Shown: positions 26,343-35,150, counted from the first letter of the stretch. The stretch is DNA of 64,000 nt from Paenibacillus lutimineralis (GCF_003991425.1 NZ_CP034346.1:4315501-4379500); one strand, 5' to 3'. Notes: a model not told the origin generated them from the letters alone. A program made the numbers and translations.

Positions 26343-27698
26343 TTAATAATTAAAAATTGGAAAGCGATTGCACAATTCTCCTACTTGTTCTCTTACGTTC
26401 TTGCGGATAGAATCATTTACAGCAACGGTGTCCCATGTATCTCCCGTCATATTCCCTATTACTTTAGAAATAATTTCTGCACAACACATCATTTCTATCT
26501 GCCCGAATCCTCTTTGAGCTAAACTGTTAGTGCCCAACCTGATCCCCATAGAAATCGTTGATTTGGAGTTCCGGTTCGGCACATTATTTTTATTCACAAT
26601 AATTCCACATTGCTCAAGCGCTCTTTCAGCCAAATTCCCCGAAATTCCATTTCGTGTAAGATCAATTAGAACAATATGGGTATCTGTTCCTCCAGTTATG
26701 ATATCAAATCCCAAAGACATTAATGCTGCCCCCAACACTCTTGAATTATCTAAGATCCGATACATCGTAGTTTTATAATTCTCAGTCTGTGTAAGCTGAA
26801 GCGCCATTGCCTTAGCAGCAATCATATTGGGAATTGGAGCCCCCTGGAAAAAAGGAAATACAGCCCTTTGTATATGCTCCGCAAGTGACTTTTTCTTATC
26901 GTGTAAAAGCATGCCTGCATCCTTACCAGAGAGGATTAAACCACCTCTAGGTCCAAAAATCTGTTTGTGTGTGCAGGTCGTAATGACATGAGCGTAATCG
27001 ATTGGTGAAGGGTGTAAACCTGCGATGACTAGACCGGCTATATGTGAGATGTCAGCCAAAAGGTACGCGCCTACTTTATCAGCGATCTCCCTGAATCGCT
27101 TGAAGTCAACCTGACGCGGATACGCAGTAGTCCCGCATATAATTAATTTGGGGCGATGCTTTATAGCCAGACTTTCCACTTGATCATAATCAATTAAGAA
27201 GTCTTCGCTCAGACTATAACTTACAGCGTTGAAGCAAGTACCTGAATAGGAGATTTTTGCCCCGTGGCTCAAATGTCCACCAGAGGGTAAATCCATACCG
27301 AGAATCGTATCTCCGGGATTTAATAGGGAAAAGAGCACAATCTGATTGGCCGAAGATGCTGAATGAGGCTGCACGTTAGCATATTGAGCATGAAAAACTT
27401 GCTTCGCCCTTTCTATGGCAGCGTTTTCAATTGCATCAATATTTTCGCATCCGGCATGATATCGTCTTCCCGGATACCCTTCAGCAGTCACATTCCCTGC
27501 ACTCATGGATTGGCAGATTAATACAGCTGGTGGAACAATGCTGCAAGAGGCCACCATCATGAGTTCGTTCATTTGACGCTTGTGTTCTACGCAAAAAAGA
27601 GAATACAACTGGTTATCCAACTCTTTCAGGTCGTCCAATCCGTTAGCGAGCAAATCAATTAAGGTGTGATCGTTTGTAGACCAGTAATTAAATTTCAC
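26343..27698 (-). CDS. Serine hydroxymethyltransferase-like PLP enzyme
   Basis: A 451-aa protein resembling GlyA: AEGYPGRRYHAGCENID (73-89), LLADISHIAGL (213-223) and PLP Lys245 in TTCTHKQIFGPRGG. GlyA usually has TTTHKTLRGPRGG, and the difference from it, together with the operon position, suggests a specialised aldolase or hydroxymethyltransferase making an unusual beta-hydroxy or alpha-methyl amino acid. It could instead be a second housekeeping copy. The GTG start at 27698 follows GAGGAG by about 10 nt. It is the first gene of the minus-strand cluster. Confidence 0.87.
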   Translation of the reverse strand: MKFNYWSTNDHTLIDLLANGLDDLKELDNQLYSLFCVEHKRQMNELMMVASCSIVPPAVLICQSMSAGNVTAEGYPGRRYHAGCENIDAIENAAIERAKQVFHAQYANVQPHSASSANQIVLFSLLNPGDTILGMDLPSGGHLSHGAKISYSGTCFNAVSYSLSEDFLIDYDQVESLAIKHRPKLIICGTTAYPRQVDFKRFREIADKVGAYLLADISHIAGLVIAGLHPSPIDYAHVITTCTHKQIFGPRGGLILSGKDAGMLLHDKKKSLAEHIQRAVFPFFQGAPIPNMIAAKAMALQLTQTENYKTTMYRILDNSRVLGAALMSLGFDIITGGTDTHIVLIDLTRNGISGNLAERALEQCGIIVNKNNVPNRNSKSTISMGIRLGTNSLAQRGFGQIEMMCCAEIISKVIGNMTGDTWDTVAVNDSIRKNVREQVGELCNRFPIFNY

Positions 27699-28070
27699 TC
27701 GAATATGTCTCCTCTACAAAATTCAACTTTTATCTACTTGGAATTAAAAGAACATCAAATATCTTTTTACATTACTATTTAAACTTGTATGTAGTTCCAT
27801 AATTTACTTATAAAATAATATTATGTCTTGTGCTGTAATATATCTCACTTTGTTTTCCAATATACAACAAAAATATTTCTCACTCGAAATAATCAGTTGA
27901 CTGCCTCCTATATAGAGTAATTATTCCCTAGTCGTTGCGAACCCCTTCTTCATTTTGGACTAAATAACACATATGTAGTTATGAATATTTGTTAGAAATT
28001 TCAAATCCTCTGGTTGGAAATTAAGAGCGTTGCATAAATCTTTCGAATATCAATTTTAAAATGATATATT

Positions 28071-28102
28071 AAAAAAGCCTCGTCTTCAGAAGACGAGGCT
28101 TT
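28071..28102 (-). terminator. Strong hairpin in the leader upstream of the biosynthetic cluster
   Basis: A 14-bp near-perfect stem, AAAGCCTCGTCTTC with GAAGACGAGGCTTT, followed on the minus strand by TTTTTT. It lies 373 bp upstream of the first cluster gene and about 180 bp downstream of the tRNA-Leu terminator. It could stop an unidentified short transcript or act as an attenuator. The 370 bp after it, up to 27698, hold no gene I can support. Confidence 0.75.
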
Positions 28103-28280
28103 ATGTCAAGTATGCATAACTTTTACTCGGTCACATATCCGATTTATGAAATAACTTTCAAGTCAAAAATAGCGCCTCGAACCCCGACGCTGTAGGTTAT
28201 CTTGGTCAAAATAATTCCCATTTTCATTATGTTCTATATTCGTCCCCCATACCATTTATATACAGTACTGAAGAGGCAAT

Positions 28281-28317
28281 TAAAAAAACAAAAAACCCTT
28301 GATCATCAAGGGTTTTC
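28281..28317 (-). terminator. Terminator of tRNA-Leu copy 2
   Basis: On the minus strand AAAACCCTTGATGATCAAGGGTTTT forms a tight hairpin followed by a T-rich run (TTTGTTTTTTT). It is about 50 bp beyond the tRNA 3' end. Confidence 0.8.
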
Positions 28318-28368
28318 TTCGTATAGAGCCAAGGGCAATCGAACCCTTGAACTCATTGCTGCCAGTAA

Positions 28369-28452
<84 letters not shown>

Positions 28453-28503
28453 ATATTCTAATGTCTATCGCAGATCACTTCGTGTTCCGCAGCGACAAGG
28501 TAT

Positions 28504-28532
28504 ATAATATCACGGCTAAATTATAGAGTCAA
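28504..28532 (-). promoter_or_regulatory. Sigma-A promoter of tRNA-Leu copy 2
   Basis: On the minus strand -35 TTGACT (28527-28532), 17-bp spacer, -10 TATTAT (28504-28509). Confidence 0.75.
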
Positions 28533-28611
28533 CCATTTTAAATAAAATATCATAATCGCTCCCCTTCATTCTATAAGGCTTCTTGATGATACCCTCTGCT
28601 TGAAAATCCCA

Positions 28612-28640
28612 TTGTTATTTCTAATTATTTTGGATATAAT
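28612..28640 (+). promoter_or_regulatory. Sigma-A promoter
   Basis: TTGTTA (28612-28617), 17-bp spacer, TATAAT (28635-28640), about 38 bp before the ATG at 28678. Confidence 0.65.
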
Positions 28641-28677
28641 AAGAACATAAGTTCGTATTTAGGGAGAAGGTGTTCAT

Positions 28678-29091
28678 ATGGCCGTACCCGGTATACTTGA
28701 AGAGGAGCTTGCCTTGATCAAGAGCGCTCTGCTCTTAAAGTTCGTGCGCCATGTATTCCAGCGGGACGCAAGAATTATTGAACAGAGCGGTGTATTGAAG
28801 AGTCCTGAGATCTATGTTGAGATGATCCAGGGAGGAGAACAACGAGCTGCCCTCGTATTATCCGAGATACAAACTGAATTCAATAAGCGTAAGATTAGAC
28901 TGTACCAGATTCGGCAGGACGAGAACGGAATCTGGGCCGATTATACCTGTCGTGGATATCGCGGGGAGATGAGGATATTATGGGCTGGAATGCGCCATGA
29001 GATCAATTCCCGCATGCGGGCCTATCTGGGGGGAGATGCTCCCAAGAGAAGCCGCCTGCAGCCAAGTAGGCGCGCCGCCTCGGACTCCTGA
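28678..29091 (+). CDS. Conserved hypothetical protein, 137 aa
   Basis: A soluble protein with no motif I recognise. It begins MAVPGILEEELALIKSALLL, contains a central beta-like stretch (KIRLYQIRQDENGIWADYTCR) and ends in a basic tail (APKRSRLQPSRRAASDS). A perfect-spaced promoter and GGGAGAAGG before the ATG support expression. Function unknown. Confidence 0.75.
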   Translation: MAVPGILEEELALIKSALLLKFVRHVFQRDARIIEQSGVLKSPEIYVEMIQGGEQRAALVLSEIQTEFNKRKIRLYQIRQDENGIWADYTCRGYRGEMRILWAGMRHEINSRMRAYLGGDAPKRSRLQPSRRAASDS

Positions 29092-29115
29092 TTCCTATTC
29101 CCCGCACATACAAAT

Positions 29116-29165
29116 ACAACTATCCCAGATGCAGGCTGCGCTCGCCTCTCATCCAGGATAGTTGT
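29116..29165. terminator. Bidirectional hairpin between convergent genes
   Basis: ACAACTATCC pairs with GGATAGTTGT, with an inner partial stem, between the ends of the plus-strand gene at 28678 and the minus-strand gene at 29180. Confidence 0.55.
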
Positions 29166-29179
29166 CTTATTATCAGCCT

Positions 29180-29395
29180 TTATTCCTCGAACGAAGGCCG
29201 AGGATCCTTAGCGGATTGAATCAAATAATTGCGGTCCAGCTTGACCATATTCCGGTTTGGCCTACGGACCAATACATGGGTCTCATCCCAGGCAACAATA
29301 ATTCCTCTAACATCATTCTCAGGAAGCGCATCCCTCACCACGCGTACCTTCTGCCCGGACAACCGATACTCATTCAGCTGCTCATCTGTTATCAT
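29180..29395 (-). CDS. Small hypothetical protein, 71 aa
   Basis: MITDEQLNEYRLSGQKVRVV followed by a short SH3/LSm-like beta pattern (DVRGIIVAWDETHVLVRRPNRNMVKLDRNYLI). This suggests a small all-beta nucleic-acid or protein binding fold, but I cannot name the family. GAGGAG lies about 15 nt before the ATG, somewhat far. Confidence 0.6.
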   Translation of the reverse strand: MITDEQLNEYRLSGQKVRVVRDALPENDVRGIIVAWDETHVLVRRPNRNMVKLDRNYLIQSAKDPRPSFEE

Positions 29396-29510
29396 CGTAT
29401 TTACTTTTCACTCCTCTCTTCACTCCAATATGCCCCAAATATGCTGAGCAGATCAAAAATCGGAAGAAGCCATCCGAGTGAAGCGGTTCTGCCCAGCTTT
29501 ATAATTCTTC

Positions 29511-29541
29511 AAAAAAAGACCCCGCATCAGCTTGCGGAGTC
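29511..29541 (-). terminator. Intrinsic terminator
   Basis: On the minus strand GACTCCGCA-AGCTGA-TGCGGGGTC is followed by seven T. It lies just past the stop at 29553. Confidence 0.85.
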
Positions 29542-29552
29542 CTCTATCCCTC

Positions 29553-29879
29553 TTAACGTTGTGCATGCTCCTTGCTGCCGTCGAACCAGAAGTCGAGCAC
29601 CTTCGAAGACATTACTCTTTGCTCCAAATACCCGACCTGCTGCAAGCTGAATTCCTCTTTCCATGGCATGTCAAGCTCTTCGCACAGTTCAACAATCGTC
29701 AGTAGCTTCGACCACGCCACATAGCGCTTATACCAGAAGAATTGGGGATGCTCAAGCATATAGGGATAAAGGTCATCAAACTCTGTATGCTTACAATCGA
29801 GAGCCCGTTCAAAAGCAACCTTGGCTTCGGATAATTTCGAAATGAAAAACTCTGTAGGAACTACCGAATCTCTTCCCAT
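29553..29879 (-). CDS. Conserved hypothetical protein, 108 aa
   Basis: A Trp- and Glu-rich, probably helical soluble protein (FFISKLSEAKVAFERALDCK, YPYMLEHPQFFWYKRYVAW). No domain recognised. It is the only gene before its strong terminator. ATG at 29879 follows GGAG (GGGAGAGGAGGC upstream). Confidence 0.7.
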   Translation of the reverse strand: MGRDSVVPTEFFISKLSEAKVAFERALDCKHTEFDDLYPYMLEHPQFFWYKRYVAWSKLLTIVELCEELDMPWKEEFSLQQVGYLEQRVMSSKVLDFWFDGSKEHAQR

Positions 29880-29968
29880 CTTATAAGCCTCCTCTCCCTA
29901 GTAATCCTCATTATAACGAAAAAACATGAACCTGCAAAGGAGTCATGAAGAAATTGGAATAGCTATAT

Positions 29969-30541
29969 TTATTCAGCGAAAATGACCTGCCCATTCTCTA
30001 GAGACTTAATCTTGGCCAGTGTCTCCAAACGGATTCCTTGATCACGAATCGCCTTTGCTCCAGATTGGAAGCACTTCTCCACCACGATTCCTGCACCAAC
30101 TAGCTTCGCGCCGGAGCGTTCAACAATTTTGATCAGGCCTTTGGCCGCATCGCCATTAGCAATAATATCATCGATGAACAGAACCCGGTCCTGCGCGTTG
30201 ATCAGATCTCGGGATATCAGAATATCGGTTACGATACCTTTTGTAAAGGATGGAACCCGTTCCTGAAGCATATCTGCTTCCTCCAGTAGCGTTTTCTTGC
30301 GGCGGGCAAATACGAGCGGTACCCCCAACGCATACGCCGTCGCGAACGCGATCGAAATGCCTGAGGATTCTACTGTCACGACGCGGGTTACCCCTTCATC
30401 GCGAAAACGCTCGGCCAGTTCCCGACCAAGCTCCATCATAAGCTCCGGGTCAACTTGATGGTTCAGCAGCTTGTCCAGCTTCAGCACTTCCTCCGAGACG
30501 ACTACGCCTTCCTCAATAATCCTTTGTTTTAATTTATCCAT
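29969..30541 (-). CDS. xpt: Xanthine phosphoribosyltransferase
   Basis: Converts xanthine and PRPP to XMP in purine salvage. The 190-aa protein matches Xpt across its length: MDKLKQRIIEEGVVVSEEVLKLD begins it, ESSGISIAF and the PRPP-binding loop VLFIDDIIANGDAAKG (about 119-134) are present. ATG 30541 has GGGAGG upstream. In B. subtilis xpt follows a guanine riboswitch and is cotranscribed with pbuX; here a repeat element begins 30 bp upstream and no purine aptamer or pbuX is visible. Confidence 0.93.
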   Translation of the reverse strand: MDKLKQRIIEEGVVVSEEVLKLDKLLNHQVDPELMMELGRELAERFRDEGVTRVVTVESSGISIAFATAYALGVPLVFARRKKTLLEEADMLQERVPSFTKGIVTDILISRDLINAQDRVLFIDDIIANGDAAKGLIKIVERSGAKLVGAGIVVEKCFQSGAKAIRDQGIRLETLAKIKSLENGQVIFAE

Positions 30542-30570
30542 CCTATTCTTCCTCCCGAGTCATAGTGTGT

Positions 30571-30738
30571 GTTCAAAAAGGCCAGTTTTCAGCACCGAGA
30601 AGGTTGGATGAAGCTAGGGACGAAAGGAGCGGAGCGTAGGCAAAACCTACGTGAGCACCGGAAGGCCCGGCTGAATTCAAGATTCGATGTCGAATAACCT
30701 CTCGAGCTACTTCGTGATCAAAAGTGGACTTTTTGAAC
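30571..30738 (-). repeat. MITE-like element, copy 1 (168 bp)
   Basis: Bounded by GTTCAAAAAG...CTTTTTGAAC. It contains the family core CAGCACCGAGAAGGTTGGATGAAGC and TCAAGATTCGATGTCGAATA (given in parts here). Inverted relative to copies 2, 3 and 5. It lacks the internal GTTTCC/GGAAAC hairpin of the longer copies. It ends 30 bp upstream of xpt. Confidence 0.8.
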
Positions 30739-30787
30739 AACCTCTCATACCAAATAAGTTTCATTTTACAGTTTGAGTCATGTCCTC

Positions 30788-30816
30788 TTGAAACACAACA
30801 TACCTTGTACTATATA
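30788..30816 (+). promoter_or_regulatory. Sigma-A promoter of the YkvI-like gene
   Basis: TTGAAA (30788-30793), 17-bp spacer, TATATA (30811-30816), 26 bp before the ATG at 30842. Confidence 0.6.
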
Positions 30817-30841
30817 TAGCACACCCAGCAGGAGGAAGGCC

Positions 30842-31891
30842 ATGAAAAATGCCGTCAAAATTTTGCAGATTGCATTCACTTATATAGGTACTGTCGTCGG
30901 CGCCGGCTTTGCAACCGGACAAGAGATACTACAGTTTTTTACTCGCTACGGCAAATTAGGCATCTTAACGATTCTGTTAGCAACCGTTCTGTTTATATGG
31001 CTAGGTACAAAAATGATGCTGCTCGCCAACAAGATCCAAGCCGTATCCTATGAAGACCTCAATCGCAAGCTGTTCGGCGAGAAATTCGGACAAGCTCTTA
31101 GCCTATTCACACTCATCGTCCTGCTCGGCGTCAATAGTGTCATGCTGGCTGGAGCCGGCTCTGTATTTAACGAGCATCTCGGCCTCAACTATCAGATCGG
31201 CCTCTGGATCACGCTCATTAGCACCTATTTGCTATTGGGCAGGGGAATTAGCGGCATCATGAAGCTCAATTCCATCGTCGTTCCCATGATGATCATTCTG
31301 TCTCTGGCCATTATTATCAATACAGCAGGGTCCCCGGGCGCAAGCCGATTCTTAACTATGGATACCGACACTGGTCTATTCTCGGCCTGGGCTTCTCCAC
31401 TCATGTACACCGCCTTCAATCTATCGATGGCCCAAGCTGTGCTCGTTCCAATCGGCAGCCATACACGCGATCGCCGGGCCATCATATGGGGTGGTGTTCT
31501 CGGTGGTGCTGGCGTCGGCTTCATGCTCATGGCCGGTCATTTCGCCCTGTCCGCGAACATGCCGGGAATCTCCCAATTTGAAATACCCATGGGCAGCATC
31601 GCCCAGCAACTGGGGAGCGTAATCCAGCTCATCTATATCCTGCTGATCTTCATGGAGATCTTCAGCACCTTTGTATCCGATATATACGGTGTTACTCTGC
31701 AGCTCAGACAGCGAATAAATGTATCTCCGAGGCTGCTCTCCGTCATGATTCTGTGTCTGTGTTACATCACCAGCCAATTCGGCTTCAGCACATTACTCTC
31801 GATCCTATACCCGATGTTCGGCATATTCAGCCTGCTATGGGCGGCGTTGCTAGCGACCTACAACTCTAAGCAGATAACAAACCATAAATGA
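30842..31891 (+). CDS. YkvI-like integral membrane protein (APC superfamily)
   Basis: A 349-aa protein with about 10 membrane helices. The first helix TYIGTVVGAGFATGQEILQFF carries the Gly-rich break typical of LeuT-fold transporters. It resembles the B. subtilis YkvI family of unknown substrate. ATG 30842 follows AGGAGGAAGGCC; the frame is open 23 codons further upstream without a ribosome site. Confidence 0.82.
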   Translation: MKNAVKILQIAFTYIGTVVGAGFATGQEILQFFTRYGKLGILTILLATVLFIWLGTKMMLLANKIQAVSYEDLNRKLFGEKFGQALSLFTLIVLLGVNSVMLAGAGSVFNEHLGLNYQIGLWITLISTYLLLGRGISGIMKLNSIVVPMMIILSLAIIINTAGSPGASRFLTMDTDTGLFSAWASPLMYTAFNLSMAQAVLVPIGSHTRDRRAIIWGGVLGGAGVGFMLMAGHFALSANMPGISQFEIPMGSIAQQLGSVIQLIYILLIFMEIFSTFVSDIYGVTLQLRQRINVSPRLLSVMILCLCYITSQFGFSTLLSILYPMFGIFSLLWAALLATYNSKQITNHK

Positions 31892-31940
31892 TCTCTAGAA
31901 TACACCGTATATGCTGACATGTCGGACATCTCTTAATATA

Positions 31941-31977
31941 GAAAAAATCCACCCCTGCCCCTACAGGGCAAAGGTGG
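31941..31977 (-). terminator. Terminator of the glycosyltransferase gene
   Basis: On the minus strand CCACCTTTGCCC-TGTA-GGGGCAGGGGTGG is followed by ATTTTTT. It lies between convergent genes. Confidence 0.75.
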
Positions 31978-32007
31978 AAGGCCAATTTACATTTTCACGA
32001 ATTACGG

Positions 32008-33129
32008 TTATTGATACTCCAAATATAGCTTCTTCAATTCATACACGACCCGGTTCAACGAATAATGCTGCTTGGCATGATCAGAACCTGTACGGGCTAA
32101 CTCATAGCGGAAGGCCGGGTCAATGATCACCTGCTCCAATGCATCGGCAAGCGCCGATACGTCCCCCACTGGTACCAGCAAGCCATTCGAGCCGCTCTCA
32201 ATCTGCTCGGAGATTCCTCCGACATCTGTTCCCACCAAGGCCAGACTGCACAGCGCTGCTTCAGCGAATACCGAACCGAATGCTTCCGCCCGCGACGGCA
32301 ATACAAATACGTCAAAGAAAGGTACAAATTCTTCAGGATGCAAGGTATATCCATAGAAGATCGTCTCATTATATATACCCAACTCCTTGGCCAAATCCTC
32401 AAGCTCCTTGCGGATCGGGCCGTCGCCGATAATATGCAGCACATAATTCAATCCCCGCTCTTTGAGCTCCTTGCAGGCCCGGAGAAGGATATCCAACCCC
32501 TTAGCGGGAACAAGTCGGCATACTGTGACAAGCTGCGTCACTTCATTCTCATGAGGTACAGGCTTGAAGCGCCGCTCATCGAAACCGTTCGGTATTATGC
32601 CGATCTGTTCCGGATGGTCCACATAATCTGTTAAATAACTCTTGAATGAATGAGATACGGTGAACAACCGATCCGTACGCGCTTCAAGCTCTCTATACAA
32701 TGAAGTCAAGAACCGCTGTTCCAGGCTACCCGCCTTAATCCGTCCGTTCAATAGCAATTCACGCTCATAGCTGGAATGGATGCTCTGCAATACCGGAGTC
32801 TCCGGGAAAACTTCCTTCATCGCGAGCCCGGCAATCGGATGATGCGCATGAATCAAATCGTAGGGCTTGTTCAAACGCAGCTTCGTCCACCATATATAGT
32901 CCTTGTAGGTTTGTATATATTTTTGCACGATCGGGCTTTCCTCATATTCACACCAGTCAAATGTATGGAAATGGACAGGCTCATGCCCTTTATTTCTAAT
33001 CCGTTTGGGAAGCGAAAATAATTCCATCTCCCAATGGGGAGAATTAAACCGTTCTTGTAAAGAAGGGATCATCGATGATACGCCTCCAGGCTGCTCTGGA
33101 GGAAAAAATAATGCCTGTAGCAGTTTCAT
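32008..33129 (-). CDS. Glycosyltransferase family 4
   Basis: A 373-aa GT-B glycosyltransferase. The N-domain begins MKLLQALFFPPEQPGGVSSM (acceptor loop). The C-domain has VCRLVPAKGLDILLRA and the nucleotide-sugar EX7E motif in SRAEAFGSVFAEAALC. It transfers a sugar from an activated donor to an unknown acceptor, and no other glycan gene is adjacent. ATG 33129 has AGGAG 7 nt upstream. A MITE-like element starts 34 bp upstream of the start. Confidence 0.9.
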   Translation of the reverse strand: MKLLQALFFPPEQPGGVSSMIPSLQERFNSPHWEMELFSLPKRIRNKGHEPVHFHTFDWCEYEESPIVQKYIQTYKDYIWWTKLRLNKPYDLIHAHHPIAGLAMKEVFPETPVLQSIHSSYERELLLNGRIKAGSLEQRFLTSLYRELEARTDRLFTVSHSFKSYLTDYVDHPEQIGIIPNGFDERRFKPVPHENEVTQLVTVCRLVPAKGLDILLRACKELKERGLNYVLHIIGDGPIRKELEDLAKELGIYNETIFYGYTLHPEEFVPFFDVFVLPSRAEAFGSVFAEAALCSLALVGTDVGGISEQIESGSNGLLVPVGDVSALADALEQVIIDPAFRYELARTGSDHAKQHYSLNRVVYELKKLYLEYQ

Positions 33130-33163
33130 AAGGGTTCTCCTTTGCTCTCTATCTTAGAGGTAA

Positions 33164-33443
33164 TTCAAAAAGTCCACTTTTGATAAGAAAACCTCTAACG
33201 AGGCCATTCAAGGATGAGCGACCGCGATTCAAAGGTAGGCTTTCTTGCGATATAGAATTTCATCAGCTTTCGCTGATAACGTATAAATTCTATATCTAAC
33301 ACGAAGTAAATCATGAAGCTATTCGACATCGAATCTTGAATTCACCCGGGTCTTCCGGTGCTCACGTACAAACAACGTACGCTCCGCTCCTCAGACCCTA
33401 GCTTCATCCAACCTTCTCGGTGCTGAAAACCGTACTTTTTGAA
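33164..33443 (+). repeat. MITE-like element, copy 2 (280 bp, long form)
   Basis: Begins TTCAAAAAGTCCACTTTTGA and ends ACTTTTTGAA. Contains an inner AT-rich palindrome around GAATTTCATCAGC...GCTGATAACGTATAAATTC and the family core TTCGACATCGAATCTTGAAT. Shares long stretches with the copy at 49875-50228. The rest of the 33130-33653 gap holds no gene. Confidence 0.8.
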
Positions 33444-33653
33444 CTCTCATTATAATAGGTTGAACAACACTCTATGACGCAGATGAACCGCCAATTCTTA
33501 TTATGCCATAGGTAGAGTGGAACATCCATTCCCCTTTTTCTATCCAAAGCAACAATTTCCGTCAATACTTACTACAAACAAGCTTTTGAACAGAAGCATC
33601 CAGTGTGGTAAACTGCGAAAGGAATATTATTTGATCGAAAAGGAGCAACAAAT

Positions 33654-35063
33654 ATGTCAGACCGATCCCTGCCTGCAAATTTCAAGGAACAGATCATTCA
33701 GATGCTGGGACAAGAGGAAGGCAACGCCTTTCTGAACAGTTATGAGCAACCACGTACCTATGGACTGCGTATCAATCAACTTAAATTGAAAACAAATGAT
33801 GCTATAGATGAACTGATCCAAGCCTTCAAGCTAAGACCCGTACCTTGGTGCAGCACGGGCTACTATTATGAGGAAGATACCCGCCCTGGCAAGCACCCTC
33901 ACCATATGGCAGGGCTCTACTATATCCAAGAGCCGTCCGCTATGTCAGCCGTAGAACTGTTAGACCCACAGCCAGGAGAGACCATTCTCGACCTCGCCGC
34001 TGCTCCAGGCGGCAAGACAACCCAAATCGCAGCGAAAATGAATGGACAAGGCCTGCTGATCAGTAACGAAATTCATCCGCAGCGAGCCAAAATATTAGCC
34101 GAAAATGTGGAACGGATGGGCATCCGGGGAGCGATCGTTACCCAAGCTACTCCACCCGAATTGTCGGCACGCTTCCCGTTAACCTTTGATCGGATCATGC
34201 TTGATGCCCCTTGCTCCGGTGAGGGCATGTTCCGCAAAGATCCTTCCGCCATCGAGGAATGGTCTCCAGCTTCGGTTGCGCTCTGCGCGAACCGACAATG
34301 GGACATCCTCCAGGATGCGATCGCCATGCTGAAGCCAGGCGGCACGCTCGCCTATTCCACTTGTACCTTCAATCGGACAGAAAATGAAGAAATGATTGCA
34401 CGGGTGCTGAATGAATATCCAGAAATGCGCCTTAAAGCCGAGAAAAGAGTATGGCCCCATTTGCGGCAGGGCGAAGGGCATTATGTAGCCGTGCTGGAGC
34501 GTGACCAACAAGCAGAAGAACAAGCTGCCTTAGGCAGAACAAATGAGGCAAGAGCCAATAAGAAGCGAGGCAAATCGTCCCGTGCAGGACGTGAATCTAG
34601 CAAAGAACTGCTGAACGCTTGGGAAGCCTTTACCACCTGGACCAAGCTTGATTTGCCCGGCTTCCAAGCAGATGGAGGGATACCCGTCCTGTTCGGAGAA
34701 GCTCTGTATTTACTGCCCCGCAGTAAAGAATTGAACGTTGATATGGAACTGCTATCCGGGATCAAGGTTCCCCGTGCCGGTCTACACCTTGGCGACTACC
34801 GCAAAAATCGCTTCGTGCCGGCCCACGCCCTAGCGATGGCTGCCGAGGCAGAGGACGAAGCCCGCGTAGTAGCCCTGGAGACTAATTCCTCCGAGCTTGC
34901 TGCTTATCTACACGGCGAGACCTTAAATGTATCTACAGAGCTTCGCGGCTGGGTAATCGTGGCCGTCAAATGCGGCAGTAGCAGCTATCCGCTTGGATGG
35001 AGCAAAGCCAGCGGGGGACAGCTGAAGAATCATCTTCCCAAGGGACTTCGTCTCATGCATTAG
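33654..35063 (+). CDS. RsmF-type rRNA (cytosine-C5) methyltransferase, paralogue 1
   Basis: A 469-aa RsmB/RsmF-family enzyme that makes m5C in rRNA or tRNA using SAM. SAM motif I is LDLAAAPGGKTTQIA near 114-128; the catalytic cysteines lie in DAPCSGEGMF (motif IV) and YSTCTFNRTENE (motif VI). A PUA-like C-domain follows (AYLHGETLNV, YPLGWSKASG). ATG 33654 follows AAGGAG by about 10 nt. A second family member is encoded 2.1 kb away on the opposite strand. Confidence 0.92.
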   Translation: MSDRSLPANFKEQIIQMLGQEEGNAFLNSYEQPRTYGLRINQLKLKTNDAIDELIQAFKLRPVPWCSTGYYYEEDTRPGKHPHHMAGLYYIQEPSAMSAVELLDPQPGETILDLAAAPGGKTTQIAAKMNGQGLLISNEIHPQRAKILAENVERMGIRGAIVTQATPPELSARFPLTFDRIMLDAPCSGEGMFRKDPSAIEEWSPASVALCANRQWDILQDAIAMLKPGGTLAYSTCTFNRTENEEMIARVLNEYPEMRLKAEKRVWPHLRQGEGHYVAVLERDQQAEEQAALGRTNEARANKKRGKSSRAGRESSKELLNAWEAFTTWTKLDLPGFQADGGIPVLFGEALYLLPRSKELNVDMELLSGIKVPRAGLHLGDYRKNRFVPAHALAMAAEAEDEARVVALETNSSELAAYLHGETLNVSTELRGWVIVAVKCGSSSYPLGWSKASGGQLKNHLPKGLRLMH

Positions 35064-35150
35064 TCGTCAGGCACCCTAAGCATTAGATAGGACAAATGAT
35101 ACGCCCAGAGGCTAAGTCCCTGTTTTATGTGAATCATGGTAGAAGTCCAT

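Noticed and set aside
9100..27698. Lasso peptide cluster
   Set aside because: The kinase, nucleotidyltransferase and ABC genes fit, but there is no asparagine-synthetase-like cyclase, transglutaminase-like protease, RRE/PqqD protein or precursor.
27699..28070. T-box or other amino-acid riboswitch in the leader of the SHMT/NRPS operon
   Set aside because: No AGGGTGGNACCGCG-type T-box sequence or other conserved motif could be found.
28144..28227. 27-codon minus-strand frame upstream of the cluster, considered as a precursor peptide gene
   Set aside because: No ribosome site at a normal distance, no core-peptide-like features; only its position before a terminator is suggestive. Left as part of the leader finding.
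28322..28358. Possible second tRNA gene next to tRNA-Leu copy 2
   Set aside because: Only a T-arm-like GGGTTCGATTGCCC and a 3' acceptor-like end are visible; the stem does not close properly and there is no anticodon arm. At most a remnant.
30541..30842. Purine riboswitch expected upstream of xpt
   Set aside because: No aptamer-like conserved loops were found; the space is occupied by a repeat element.
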